Of a stretch of DNA of 64,000 nt, positions 18,046 to 26,103 are shown piece after piece. The stretch spans positions 103,497 to 167,496 of the forward strand of contig DASSPH010000047.1 of NCBI GenBank assembly GCA_035699745.1. Direction: 5' to 3'. The position numbers and the translations under genes were made by a program. How positions within the stretch are numbered: the first letter of the stretch is position 1; each line of letters opens with the position of its first letter. The notes beneath the pieces are model-generated. The model did no database searches, was not told the origin of the DNA, and saw nothing but the letters and a program-made list of their open reading frames with translations. Origin of the DNA: Vicinamibacterales bacterium. Lineage in GTDB: Bacteria > Acidobacteriota > Vicinamibacteria > Vicinamibacterales > 2-12-FULL-66-21.

Positions 18046-19770
18046 TCACGCGCCGCCGCGCCCCCGGCCGCCGCCGCGGCCGGCGGGCGCCGGCAGCAAC
18101 GACACCAGCTTGTCGTCGCGAAGCGGAACCGACTGACTCACGGTGTCGAAGACCATCGCCTGCGGGTTCGCCGTGGTGTACGGCTGCCACGCGAGCCCCG
18201 GCTGGCTCGGATTTCCCGTCCGCGCGAAGTTGACCCATGCCTGCGCGACCTTGTCCTGCAGCGCCAGCGCGACGGCGCCGCCGCCGGTGGCGGTACGGAT
18301 CTGCGGCACGGCGAGCGCGTGGAAACAGAACGCGAGCTCCGAGCAATGGAACGCGGTAATGCCGCCGTTGATCGGGTATTCCCACGCGAACAGATAGTTG
18401 TAGACCGGCACCTTCGTGCGTTCCAGCTTGCGCGCCAGCAGGTTCTTCGCGCCGGGACGCGAGCCGCCGGCGTAATAGAGAACGTCCTGAACCTTCTTGC
18501 GCGGGAACGCCTGCCTGAACTCGGCGACGATGGCGTCCTTCTTGTCGCCATATGCGGCCGCCAGCTGCTCGTCGATCTCCTTCGGCGACCACTCGTTCTT
18601 GCGTCCGTCGCCGCGCGTCAGCGTGCCCTGCATCTCGCTGAACACCGAGCCCACGATGAGCGGGATGTCGTCGGCCCAGTCGCAGAACTCGCGCATGACG
18701 TACTGATCGTCGGCGATCACTTCCCAGTTGAGCGACGGCCTGCCGACCTCCTGCGCGGCCGAGCGCAAGGCGGCGGCTCCCGCGGCGATGAGCTGAGAAT
18801 ATGGAACGGTCTTCAGCTTGTCGATCTGCTCCCCCGTGAGATTCAGGTGCTTCAGCGTGTGCGCCGCAATCGCCTGCTGCGCCTTGATGCTCGCCGCCGG
18901 ATCGGTCGTCCGATACGTGTTGTTCCCGCCGCTCTGCGCCGCGACCTTGTGGAACAGACCGCGCGCGTCGGGGGTGTGGAGCATGCGGACCACTTTCCCG
19001 CCGCCGCCGGATTGCCCGAAAATCATCACGTTGCCCGGATCGCCGCCAAAGCTCGCGACGTTGTCGCGCACCCACTCCAGTGCCGCCACCAGGTCCGCCG
19101 TGCCGGTGTAGCGGGAATTCGCATATTGAGGACCGTACGCCGACAGGTCGAGCGTGCCGAGAATGTTCAGGCGGTGATTGACGCTGACGACCACCACGTC
19201 GCCGAACTCGCTGAGGCTGCGGCCGTCGTACGCGTACGACTCCATCGAGGCGCCGTTGGTGAACCCGCCGCCGTGCATCCACACCATCACCGGCTTCTTC
19301 ACCGCCGGCGTCAGGCTCTGCGTCCACACGTTCAGGTACTGGCAGTGCTCGTTGGCGATGAAGTAGCGATGCGGAAAGACCAGCTCGTCGGCGCTGACGC
19401 TGGTCTGCTCCGGGCTGGGGCACACCGGCCCCCACACCTGTGCGTTCTTGATCCCGCTCCACGGCTGAACGGGCCTGGGCGGCCCGAAACGCTCCGCTTC
19501 CGCATAGCGGATGCCGAGAAACGACGCCGTCTTCCCTTCCCTGAGACCGCGCAGCGTACCGCCTTTGATCCGGACGGTCGGCGGATTCAGGTTCGGACCT
19601 GTCATCGGCGAGGCCGCCGGCGCGGCGGACCCCGCGGCCTTCGGCTTCTCCTGGCCGAGCACGTCGCCGGTGACCCCCGCAACGACGCCGCCAATGACCG
19701 CCGTCGTGGTCCCCAGCATCTGCCGTCGGCTCAAGCGGCTCGGGCGCCTCGTGGATGATTCGCTGCTCAT
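18046..19770 (-). CDS. Tat-exported carboxylesterase type B
   Basis: The 574-aa alpha/beta hydrolase carries a twin-arginine leader (SRRQMLGTTTAVIGG, Arg15-Arg16). The oxyanion-hole HGGGF is at 166-170 and the nucleophile elbow GQSGGG places Ser254 as nucleophile. SVNHRLN and ADLVAALEWVRDNVASFGGDP are standard type B signatures. It should hydrolyse carboxylic esters in the periplasm; the natural substrate is unknown. ATG 19770 is chosen because AGGAGGGA precedes it; earlier in-frame ATGs lack such a site and would bury the Tat signal. The gene ends in a Gly/Arg-rich tail (GRGGGRGRGGA). It follows the DUF418 gene by 43 bp. Confidence 0.9.
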   Translation of the reverse strand: MSSESSTRRPSRLSRRQMLGTTTAVIGGVVAGVTGDVLGQEKPKAAGSAAPAASPMTGPNLNPPTVRIKGGTLRGLREGKTASFLGIRYAEAERFGPPRPVQPWSGIKNAQVWGPVCPSPEQTSVSADELVFPHRYFIANEHCQYLNVWTQSLTPAVKKPVMVWMHGGGFTNGASMESYAYDGRSLSEFGDVVVVSVNHRLNILGTLDLSAYGPQYANSRYTGTADLVAALEWVRDNVASFGGDPGNVMIFGQSGGGGKVVRMLHTPDARGLFHKVAAQSGGNNTYRTTDPAASIKAQQAIAAHTLKHLNLTGEQIDKLKTVPYSQLIAAGAAALRSAAQEVGRPSLNWEVIADDQYVMREFCDWADDIPLIVGSVFSEMQGTLTRGDGRKNEWSPKEIDEQLAAAYGDKKDAIVAEFRQAFPRKKVQDVLYYAGGSRPGAKNLLARKLERTKVPVYNYLFAWEYPINGGITAFHCSELAFCFHALAVPQIRTATGGGAVALALQDKVAQAWVNFARTGNPSQPGLAWQPYTTANPQAMVFDTVSQSVPLRDDKLVSLLPAPAGRGGGRGRGGA

Positions 19771-19813
19771 GCTGTCCCTCCTGGCTCCATCGGCTGCGGA
19801 TGCGAACGCCATC

Positions 19814-20992
19814 CTATACCCTGACGGGCGGCACGTCAGCCGCCGCAGCACGGCGCAACGGCGCGACACGCGCGTAGGTGATGGTGCGCCATAACCATTC
19901 GAGCGGGCCGAGACGGAAGCGGGCGAGCCACGCGCGGCTCGCGAGCGCCTCCACGCCGAACAGCAATGCAGTGGCGGCGACGTACAAGTAGGGACGCACC
20001 GTGAGCGCCGCGCCGTAGCCGGACGCGAGCGCGTCGAGCACGATTGCCTGCAGCAGGTAATTGGTGAGCGCCAGCCGCCCGGCGTCGCGGAACCATGCGA
20101 GGCGCGCCGTCCAGGCCGGACGTGCGTGCACCAGCAGGATCACGCCGCCGATGTAGGTGAAACAGAGCCACTGATCCTGGATGAGACCGAATCCGTAGGC
20201 GATCGGCCAGTCCGCGCCGGGAATACCCGTCGACGGCAGACGGCGCAGTACCAGCCACGATACCGCCCACGATCCCGCGCCGAAGATCATCCAGCCGGCT
20301 ATCAGCCGGACGTGACGACCTGGTTCATCGAGGACGCGGTGCCGGACCGCGAGCAGTCCCAGCGTGAACAGGGCCAGGTTGACCGTCGGCAGCAGATCCC
20401 GCCAGCCGAGGGCGAATCCGTTCACGAACAACGCCCATCGCGCGGCGAGCAGCGTCAGGTAGCGATCCTGCGCCGCCGCCGCGGCGGCTGCCTGCATGAG
20501 CGCGGCGGTGTGCGCCGGCGCGGCCGCCAATCCGAAAGCGTGCAGCGCCGTCAGTTCGGCGGCCAGCGGTCGGGCGCAGGCGAAGATCGCCGCCGCGACG
20601 AGCAGCGCCGGCGTCGGCCACCGGCGGAGGACCAGCAGCGCGACACCCCAGCAGGCGTACTCGAGGAGGATGCCGAATCCGAACCCCACCTCGGCAATCA
20701 CGCCGAAGAGGGCCAGCGCCGCCATCCGGCGCAGGAAGATCGGCCACACCCGCCGGCCCCGCGCGTCCAGGCGCCGCAGCAGAATCCCGAACCCGGCGCC
20801 GAACAGAAACGCGAACGTGCCCCAGGCCTTCTGTTCCAGCAGCACCCAGACGCCCCACGCGATCAGGTCTTCGACGCCGCCGGCGTCCTGCCGCATCCGC
20901 TGGTGGAAGTGCACCAGGATCATCGCGCAGAGCGCCAGGCCCCGCAGACAGTCGAGCGAGTGCAGCCGATCGTCCTCCGGCAGGTGCGTCAT
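19814..20992 (-). CDS. DUF418 family integral membrane protein
   Basis: The 392-aa protein has about ten hydrophobic segments, an N-terminal LHSLDCLRGLALCAMILVH motif like that of acyltransferase/DUF418 proteins, and the diagnostic C-terminal GPLEWLWRTITYAR. Relatives (for example Bacillus YeiB-like proteins) are inner-membrane proteins of unknown or acyl-transfer function. The ATG at 20992 is divergent from the small membrane protein gene at 21092; the 99-bp spacer should hold both promoters, but no consensus box is convincing. The next gene downstream is the carboxylesterase. Confidence 0.8.
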   Translation of the reverse strand: MTHLPEDDRLHSLDCLRGLALCAMILVHFHQRMRQDAGGVEDLIAWGVWVLLEQKAWGTFAFLFGAGFGILLRRLDARGRRVWPIFLRRMAALALFGVIAEVGFGFGILLEYACWGVALLVLRRWPTPALLVAAAIFACARPLAAELTALHAFGLAAAPAHTAALMQAAAAAAAQDRYLTLLAARWALFVNGFALGWRDLLPTVNLALFTLGLLAVRHRVLDEPGRHVRLIAGWMIFGAGSWAVSWLVLRRLPSTGIPGADWPIAYGFGLIQDQWLCFTYIGGVILLVHARPAWTARLAWFRDAGRLALTNYLLQAIVLDALASGYGAALTVRPYLYVAATALLFGVEALASRAWLARFRLGPLEWLWRTITYARVAPLRRAAAADVPPVRV

Positions 20993-21091
20993 GGTGGCGG
21001 CGTGCGCAGCCTCATGTTACCCGGCGGGGCAGCAGGCGTAATATGGCGCTACAGGGAGGGACCCCGCGGAACACGACAGAAGGAGGACCTC

Positions 21092-21511
21092 ATGCATCCA
21101 GGCCGCGCGTTCATGGCTGGAATCGTCGGAGCGTTGGCGATGAGTCTCGTGATGGCTGGCGTCCGGGCGGCCGGCATTCCGCTGCACATCGAGTCGCAGC
21201 TGGCGGCCGTGCTCGGAACGAACCTGTGGATCGTGGGCCTGGCGGCGCACCTCCTGATCGGCGGCGCGCTCGGCATCGGCTACGGCCTGGCGTTCGAGCT
21301 GGTCCTGCAGCAGTCTGGTGTCGGCCCCGGCGTGATCCTCGGCGCCTACAACACGATCATCGCCGGATTCGTGTGGGCGGCACTCGGCGGGCCCGGACAC
21401 TTCTGGAGCGCCGTCGGCCCGCAGGGGATCGTCGCGCTGTTCATCGCCCACATGACGTTCGGCGCCGTCGTCGGCGCGGCGTTCAAGGCTGAGGAGCGGC
21501 TGCTCGCGTAG
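21092..21511 (+). CDS. Small polytopic membrane protein, 139 aa
   Basis: Four hydrophobic segments (about residues 7-27, 44-70, 78-98, 108-130) and a Gly/Ala-rich composition (AAHLLIGGALGIGYGLAFEL, IVALFIAHMTFGAVVGAAF) indicate an inner-membrane protein. The family is not recognised with certainty; YagU-like proteins look similar. A strong ribosome binding site (AGGAGG at 21081-21086) fixes the start; the much longer upstream open frame is a shadow of the divergent gene. It stands alone and converges with the RibD-like gene across a perfect hairpin. Confidence 0.75.
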   Translation: MHPGRAFMAGIVGALAMSLVMAGVRAAGIPLHIESQLAAVLGTNLWIVGLAAHLLIGGALGIGYGLAFELVLQQSGVGPGVILGAYNTIIAGFVWAALGGPGHFWSAVGPQGIVALFIAHMTFGAVVGAAFKAEERLLA

Positions 21512-21523
21512 ACGAGGCGTGCG

Positions 21524-21550
21524 ACGCCGGCGCGCCGGACGCGCCGGCGT
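21524..21550. terminator. Bidirectional terminator hairpin
   Basis: A perfect 11-bp stem (ACGCCGGCGCG / CGCGCCGGCGT) with a 5-nt loop CCGGA fills most of the 42-bp gap between convergent stop codons at 21511 and 21554. It lacks a long U tract, as is common in G+C-rich genomes. Confidence 0.65.
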
Positions 21551-21553
21551 TCG

Positions 21554-22123
21554 TCATCGGCGGGTCTCGCCGGCCGCCGGTACGGCGTACGTCAGTTCCG
21601 CAAAGCCGCTGCCCACCTGCCGCGCCGAGAGCAGTCGAAGCGGCGGATTCGTCAATCGCCGCGGGAACAGCGGCTTGCCGCGGCCCAGGGTGACGGACGC
21701 GATCTGGACCACGATCTCCGTGAGCAGTCCGGCATCGTGGAACTGCCCCGCCAGGTCGCCGCCTCCCACGACCCAGATGTTCTTCGTGCCGGCGGCCTCG
21801 CGCATCTGCGCATGCACGGGACGAACGTCCCCTCGCACCATGCGAACGTCGGCGTGCTCGATCCGGGGCAGCGACCGGCTCGTGAACACCCACGCGGGCT
21901 GCGCATACGGCCACGGCGAGCCCATTTCCGCCGCCACCTCGTCGGCATGGCGAAGCATCCACTCGTAGGTGGCCGAACCCATGGCCAGCGCGCCGACGTC
22001 GGCGATGAACGACGGATAGCTCGTGTCGGCAGGATCGCCGAGCGGAAACAGCCAGTCCAGTGAGTCGTCTTCCGTCGCGATGAACCCGTCGAGCGTGGCG
22101 GCGGTGTAGTACTGCGTCTTCAT
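21554..22123 (-). CDS. RibD C-terminal / dihydrofolate reductase-like family protein
   Basis: The 189-aa protein has the DHFR-like fold of the RibD C-terminal reductase family: the start MKTQYYTAATLDGFIATEDDSLDWLF, the central NADPH-loop region TKNIWVVGGGDLAGQFHDAGL at about 113-135, and IVVQIASVTLGRGKPLF. Such stand-alone proteins probably reduce small substrates with NADPH, although most are uncharacterised and it is not expected to be the main riboflavin enzyme. No signal peptide, so cytosolic. The ribosome binding site is weak. It lies 81 bp downstream of the barrel-like gene on the same strand. Confidence 0.85.
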   Translation of the reverse strand: MKTQYYTAATLDGFIATEDDSLDWLFPLGDPADTSYPSFIADVGALAMGSATYEWMLRHADEVAAEMGSPWPYAQPAWVFTSRSLPRIEHADVRMVRGDVRPVHAQMREAAGTKNIWVVGGGDLAGQFHDAGLLTEIVVQIASVTLGRGKPLFPRRLTNPPLRLLSARQVGSGFAELTYAVPAAGETRR

Positions 22124-22204
22124 GAGTGTCTGCCGGCGCGCATGAGATGAGCGGTGTTGATCGGCACCCGTGAAGTCTACACGGCGTCGACTCCCGCGCC
22201 GGGC

Positions 22205-22882
22205 TCAAAACCGCCACACGGCGCGAAGCCCGGCTCCCAGTTCGCGGTACTTGTTGCCGATCCTCGCTGGACCGCCGTACACGACGCGCACTTCGGGCGC
22301 GACGCTCAAGCGGGGCGTCACCGCGACCGAGCCGTCGAGACCGAGGAGCAGCCCGCCCCGCCACCGATGAACGGACGAATTCTGGTGATCGCGGGCCACC
22401 CGCGACGGATCCACGCCGTCAGGAATGCTGAGAAGGGTGTAGGCGGACGTCTGATCGTAGCGCCGCGCCGTCGCGCCGGCGCTGGCGCCCACCGCGACGC
22501 GCGGAGTGATGTCGCCGCCGGCCCGGAACGCGACTGACGCACCGACGCCGGGGGCGTAGCCGAGCGAACGTCTGGCGACGGGCGCCAGCCGTTCGATCTC
22601 CTCCCGGGTGGCCGCCGGGCCCGTCGCGTATGAGATGAACCGTCCCTCGTAGCTGCGCTCGATTCGCCGTGCCGCCCTGGTAACGTCGCCCTGAATCGCA
22701 TAGCGGTTCGACAACCGCAGCGTGGCCGCAGCGCCCGCGGCGACGGTACTTCCCGTCGTTCCGCCTTCGATGAAGACGCGATCCAGACGCACGACAGGTC
22801 CGATCTCGAGCCGCGGCGTCTGGCCGGCGGCGCTGGTGACCCCCGCGAGCACGATCAGTCCGGCGAGCAAGGTCGTTTGCAT
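22205..22882 (-). CDS. Outer-membrane beta-barrel-like protein, 225 aa
   Basis: A signal peptide (MQTTLLAGLIVLAGVTSAAG) is followed by alternating amphipathic strands (AAGAAATLRLSNRYAIQGDV, GGLLLGLDGSVAVTPRLSVAP, VRVVYGGPARIGNKYRELG). The protein ends in an aromatic residue (LRAVWRF), as outer-membrane barrels do. It may be a small OmpA/opacity-like barrel; no ligand is suggested. ATG 22882 is favoured because GGAGG lies just upstream and the signal peptide begins there. It is downstream of the DUF2723 gene with a 70-bp gap. Confidence 0.65.
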   Translation of the reverse strand: MQTTLLAGLIVLAGVTSAAGQTPRLEIGPVVRLDRVFIEGGTTGSTVAAGAAATLRLSNRYAIQGDVTRAARRIERSYEGRFISYATGPAATREEIERLAPVARRSLGYAPGVGASVAFRAGGDITPRVAVGASAGATARRYDQTSAYTLLSIPDGVDPSRVARDHQNSSVHRWRGGLLLGLDGSVAVTPRLSVAPEVRVVYGGPARIGNKYRELGAGLRAVWRF

Positions 22883-22952
22883 GGTGCCTCCGCTCGGCAA
22901 GGCGCAGACGGCGGCAGGAGCGGCTCATCTCGTGCGGGGACGCGGCGCGCGG

Positions 22953-25586
22953 TCACCGCGCTCGCGAAATCCGGGCGGCAAACAGCGTGAGCGGGACCGA
23001 TCGACTGTCGGCGCCGGAGCGCGCGGCCAGGGTCAACGCGCTGACGCCGTTCTGAATCGCGCCGGACGGCAGGATGATCTCGCATCCCCGCGGCAGCGGA
23101 GTGCAGAGGCCCAGCGGCTGGTCGTCGAGCGCGACCTCGATGCCGCGAATCCCCGGCGCGATCTCGAGCACCAGGCGATGGTCGCGGCCAGGCGCCAGCG
23201 GCAGGAACAGCGTCGCCGCATTCTCCGCCCGGCGGACCGGTCCCGCCGGGGTGCGAATCGCGTCGCTCCAGCCGGCGCCAAAGTACGCCTCCGATTCGAA
23301 GTTCGCGTTGAGCACCGCCGCTGCCCGACCCGGCGGAAAGAGCGCCCGCATCGGATTGAGCGCGCAGACGCGAATGGCCGATGGCGCGCCTGCTGCGCGA
23401 ACGCGCGCCCGTACGGCCGGGAGCCGCCGGTCGAGCGCGAGCCGAAACAGCGGCCGGCGATCGCCGGTTCGGGCCACTCTCGTCGTCAGGACGTCACCCT
23501 CGGAGCGGTGCGTCACCTCGGTCGTGATCGTCCCGTCGCCGAGCAGGACGGCCGACCGCGCTCGCACGTCGCGGGAACCCGGTGTGACTGTTTCAATGAC
23601 GATCGAGCCTGGGGCGTGCAGCGTCGCGACCCAGCTTCCGGTGGCGAACACCGGGGTGAGGTCGACCCATGCATCCGGTTTCAGCTCGGCACACGGCGAC
23701 TCCGCGGTGAGCTCGTATATCGCCCCTTCGTAATCCACCCGTCGCGGCTCGTCCGAACCGAACTCCAGGGCACGGAGGAGCGTTCCATCCGGCGCAAACG
23801 CGGCGACGACTGCCCCGGATTCGACGCGGGCGATCGTTCGCTCCGCGAGATCGATCCGCGCTCCGCCCCGCGCGGCCGCGGCGACGAGCGGACCCGCAAG
23901 CGGCGGGAGCGGTGCACGCAGCGATTGCGCATCCACGGTCAACGACACCTCGTCGTCCTCACGGCGCCACGCATCCCCCGCGGAATGGACGACCGCCGCG
24001 AATGCTTCGAACGCCCGGTCCCGTCCCTGAGGACGCGCCCGTGAATGTCCGATGGCCGACATGTCGACGGGTGACGGGGCGTAGGCGACCGCGCCGACGA
24101 CGACGCTGCGGCGCGGCAGCGATCGGAGCCACTCGGCGAGCGGCGGCCCTTCGATCGCCGCGCGCGTGAAGGTCAGTCCCTCGGCCGCCAGGAACGTCGC
24201 GCCGGTGGCGAGCGCGAACACGCGGCGCCCTTCACGGGCGGCGTTGCGCGCGCTGTCGGCGGAGAAGTCCACCCGCACGATGCCGCGGTCCGGGCCCGCT
24301 TCGCCGGTGAGGTGGTAATAACGCCATGCCATGTCCGACCAATAGTCCTCGGCGACGACCGCCGCCCTTTCTGGCAGCTGCCGGAGCACGGTGCGCAGGA
24401 ACCGGCCGTCAGCGGTGTGCTGGCTTTGATCCGCCGCGTCGTAATTCGCCGCGAGATTCGCCAGCGGCATCAGCGCCGCCAGGCCGAGCACGGCGGCGGC
24501 AGCAACGGAGCCGGCGCGGCGAATCGAGCGGACGTATCCCGCGGCCGCGTTCGCACCAACCGCCGCGAATGGCCAGAGCAGGACCATCACCGGCGTGATG
24601 AATCCTTTGAGATCGCCGGAAATGTTCACGACCATGGCCAGCATGCCGGCGGCTGCGCCAAGGACGAGCGCGGCGTTGGCGCTGCGCACGATGCCGATCG
24701 CGCCGATCGCGAAACCGATCGTGCCGGCGGCGCCGAACTCGCGCGCGATGAGCGCTGACACCGCCGGCAGGTGCTCGGTCAGCAGGACCGCAGGCCCGAA
24801 CGCGAACCGCTGATCGGCAAAGCGCTCGGCAGTGACGACGCCGAGCAGGTCGCTCGCCGAGGTGGCTCGAACCTCGACGTACGGCGCTTCCTGCCGCGTG
24901 CGCGCGACGATCAGCCCGTATTGACCGGCACCGAGCGCCAGCAGCACCGCGCACGCGCCGACGGTGCGAATCGACCAGATCCGGTAGCCGCGCGTGAGCG
25001 CGTAGGCGGCGAACGCCGGCACGACCCCGACGATGGTGAGGTGGTTGCCGAGTCCGAACGCGAACGCGCCAAAGGCGGCGACCAGCCAGCCTGACCTGCC
25101 GCGCGCCCCCCACGCGAGCAACAGGGTGATGACCAGTCCGGCCATCACGGCCGCGAGGCTGTACACCTCGGCGAACACGGCGCTGCGCCAGAAGCTCGCC
25201 CCCGTCGCCAGTCCCATTGCGGCGCACGCCGCCGTCCAACGGGTCGCGCCGAGCTGTCTTGCGATCGCGTACGCGAGAGCGCACGCGATGGCTGCCATCA
25301 CCGCGGAGAAGAGATTCGCGCGGTAGGCGATCGTGCCGATGGGGATGGCGGTGAAGACGTGCGACAGCAGAACGTAGAGCGGATAGCCGGGCGGGTGCGG
25401 AATGCCGAGCACGTAGCCGATGAATTGAAACTTCGGCGTGTCTTCGGGGCCGCCGAAGTCAGGCTGCAGGGTCGCGGCGAACAGCGCCAGACTGCCCGCG
25501 GCAACCGCGAGCCCGAGGAGGACGTCGCTCGTCAGCCCGGTCCGGATCGCGCGCCGTGCCGAGGTCAGGGCAGAGCGCGCCTTCAC
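22953..25586 (-). CDS. DUF2723 family membrane glycosyltransferase-like protein
   Basis: The N-terminal half (about residues 15-430 of 877) has around ten membrane helices and the DUF2723 signature GIPHPPGYPLYVLLSHVF near residue 55, which belongs to GT-C-type protein O-mannosyltransferase relatives. The C-terminal half is a large soluble, beta-rich region, presumably periplasmic. It probably transfers sugars from a lipid carrier to an envelope acceptor; this is inference from the fold. The open frame extends far upstream as a shadow of the next gene. GTG 25586, 13 bp after the upstream stop codon, is the most sensible start, though no clear ribosome binding site is present. It is third in a coupled set with the two genes upstream. 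Confidence 0.75.
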   Translation of the reverse strand: MKARSALTSARRAIRTGLTSDVLLGLAVAAGSLALFAATLQPDFGGPEDTPKFQFIGYVLGIPHPPGYPLYVLLSHVFTAIPIGTIAYRANLFSAVMAAIACALAYAIARQLGATRWTAACAAMGLATGASFWRSAVFAEVYSLAAVMAGLVITLLLAWGARGRSGWLVAAFGAFAFGLGNHLTIVGVVPAFAAYALTRGYRIWSIRTVGACAVLLALGAGQYGLIVARTRQEAPYVEVRATSASDLLGVVTAERFADQRFAFGPAVLLTEHLPAVSALIAREFGAAGTIGFAIGAIGIVRSANAALVLGAAAGMLAMVVNISGDLKGFITPVMVLLWPFAAVGANAAAGYVRSIRRAGSVAAAAVLGLAALMPLANLAANYDAADQSQHTADGRFLRTVLRQLPERAAVVAEDYWSDMAWRYYHLTGEAGPDRGIVRVDFSADSARNAAREGRRVFALATGATFLAAEGLTFTRAAIEGPPLAEWLRSLPRRSVVVGAVAYAPSPVDMSAIGHSRARPQGRDRAFEAFAAVVHSAGDAWRREDDEVSLTVDAQSLRAPLPPLAGPLVAAAARGGARIDLAERTIARVESGAVVAAFAPDGTLLRALEFGSDEPRRVDYEGAIYELTAESPCAELKPDAWVDLTPVFATGSWVATLHAPGSIVIETVTPGSRDVRARSAVLLGDGTITTEVTHRSEGDVLTTRVARTGDRRPLFRLALDRRLPAVRARVRAAGAPSAIRVCALNPMRALFPPGRAAAVLNANFESEAYFGAGWSDAIRTPAGPVRRAENAATLFLPLAPGRDHRLVLEIAPGIRGIEVALDDQPLGLCTPLPRGCEIILPSGAIQNGVSALTLAARSGADSRSVPLTLFAARISRAR

Positions 25587-25599
25587 CGCCGCGACCGCG

Positions 25600-26103
25600 C
25601 TACCAGATTCCGTTGGCGTCTTTGATCGCACCGAGCAGGATGGCCTTCCGGACGTCTTCGATGGTCGCCAGGCCGCCGGGGGCGCGGCCTCCCCACTCGA
25701 ATCGCGTCGCCGCCGGGCTCCACTGGAACAGCGCGACGTGCCACGTGGGCGCGGCGCCGCCGCGCTCGTAGTAGACGAGGCAGTGATGATCGTTCGCGCA
25801 TCCCGCGACGGCCAGCCGCCGCCGCGGCAGGTTCGGCTTCGCGCGACTGGCAGCGGCTTGAAACTCGGCTCCGGGTTCGGCGATGTCAAGCGACGCGCTG
25901 CCGAACAACCGGCGCAGCTCGTCGCGGACACCGAGCGGCAATCCGGTGGTGGAGGTGACAATCGCGAAGCGCTCGCTGGTCAGGTGCGCGCGCAGCGCGG
26001 GCCCGGGCAGCATCGCGCCAGGGGCGTTCTGCGTGCCCGCGATCAGCGCCGACCACAGGCTCAGCCAGACTGCGCAGAGCCCCAATGCCGGCGCGTCCGT
26101 CAC
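25600..26103 (-). CDS. Secreted/anchored hypothetical protein, 167 aa
   Basis: Begins with GTG 26103, overlapping the stop of the preceding gene (GTGA), so it is translationally coupled to it. A hydrophobic N-terminus (LGLCAVWLSLWSALIAG) could be a signal or anchor. The rest has two Cys (GCANDHHCLVYYERGG) that may form a disulfide, and APTWHVALFQWSPAATRFEWGG, reminiscent of small periplasmic binding domains. The family is not recognised. It sits between the heme c/propeller gene and the DUF2723 gene with almost no spacing, which suggests a common envelope function. Confidence 0.65.
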   Translation of the reverse strand: MTDAPALGLCAVWLSLWSALIAGTQNAPGAMLPGPALRAHLTSERFAIVTSTTGLPLGVRDELRRLFGSASLDIAEPGAEFQAAASRAKPNLPRRRLAVAGCANDHHCLVYYERGGAAPTWHVALFQWSPAATRFEWGGRAPGGLATIEDVRKAILLGAIKDANGIW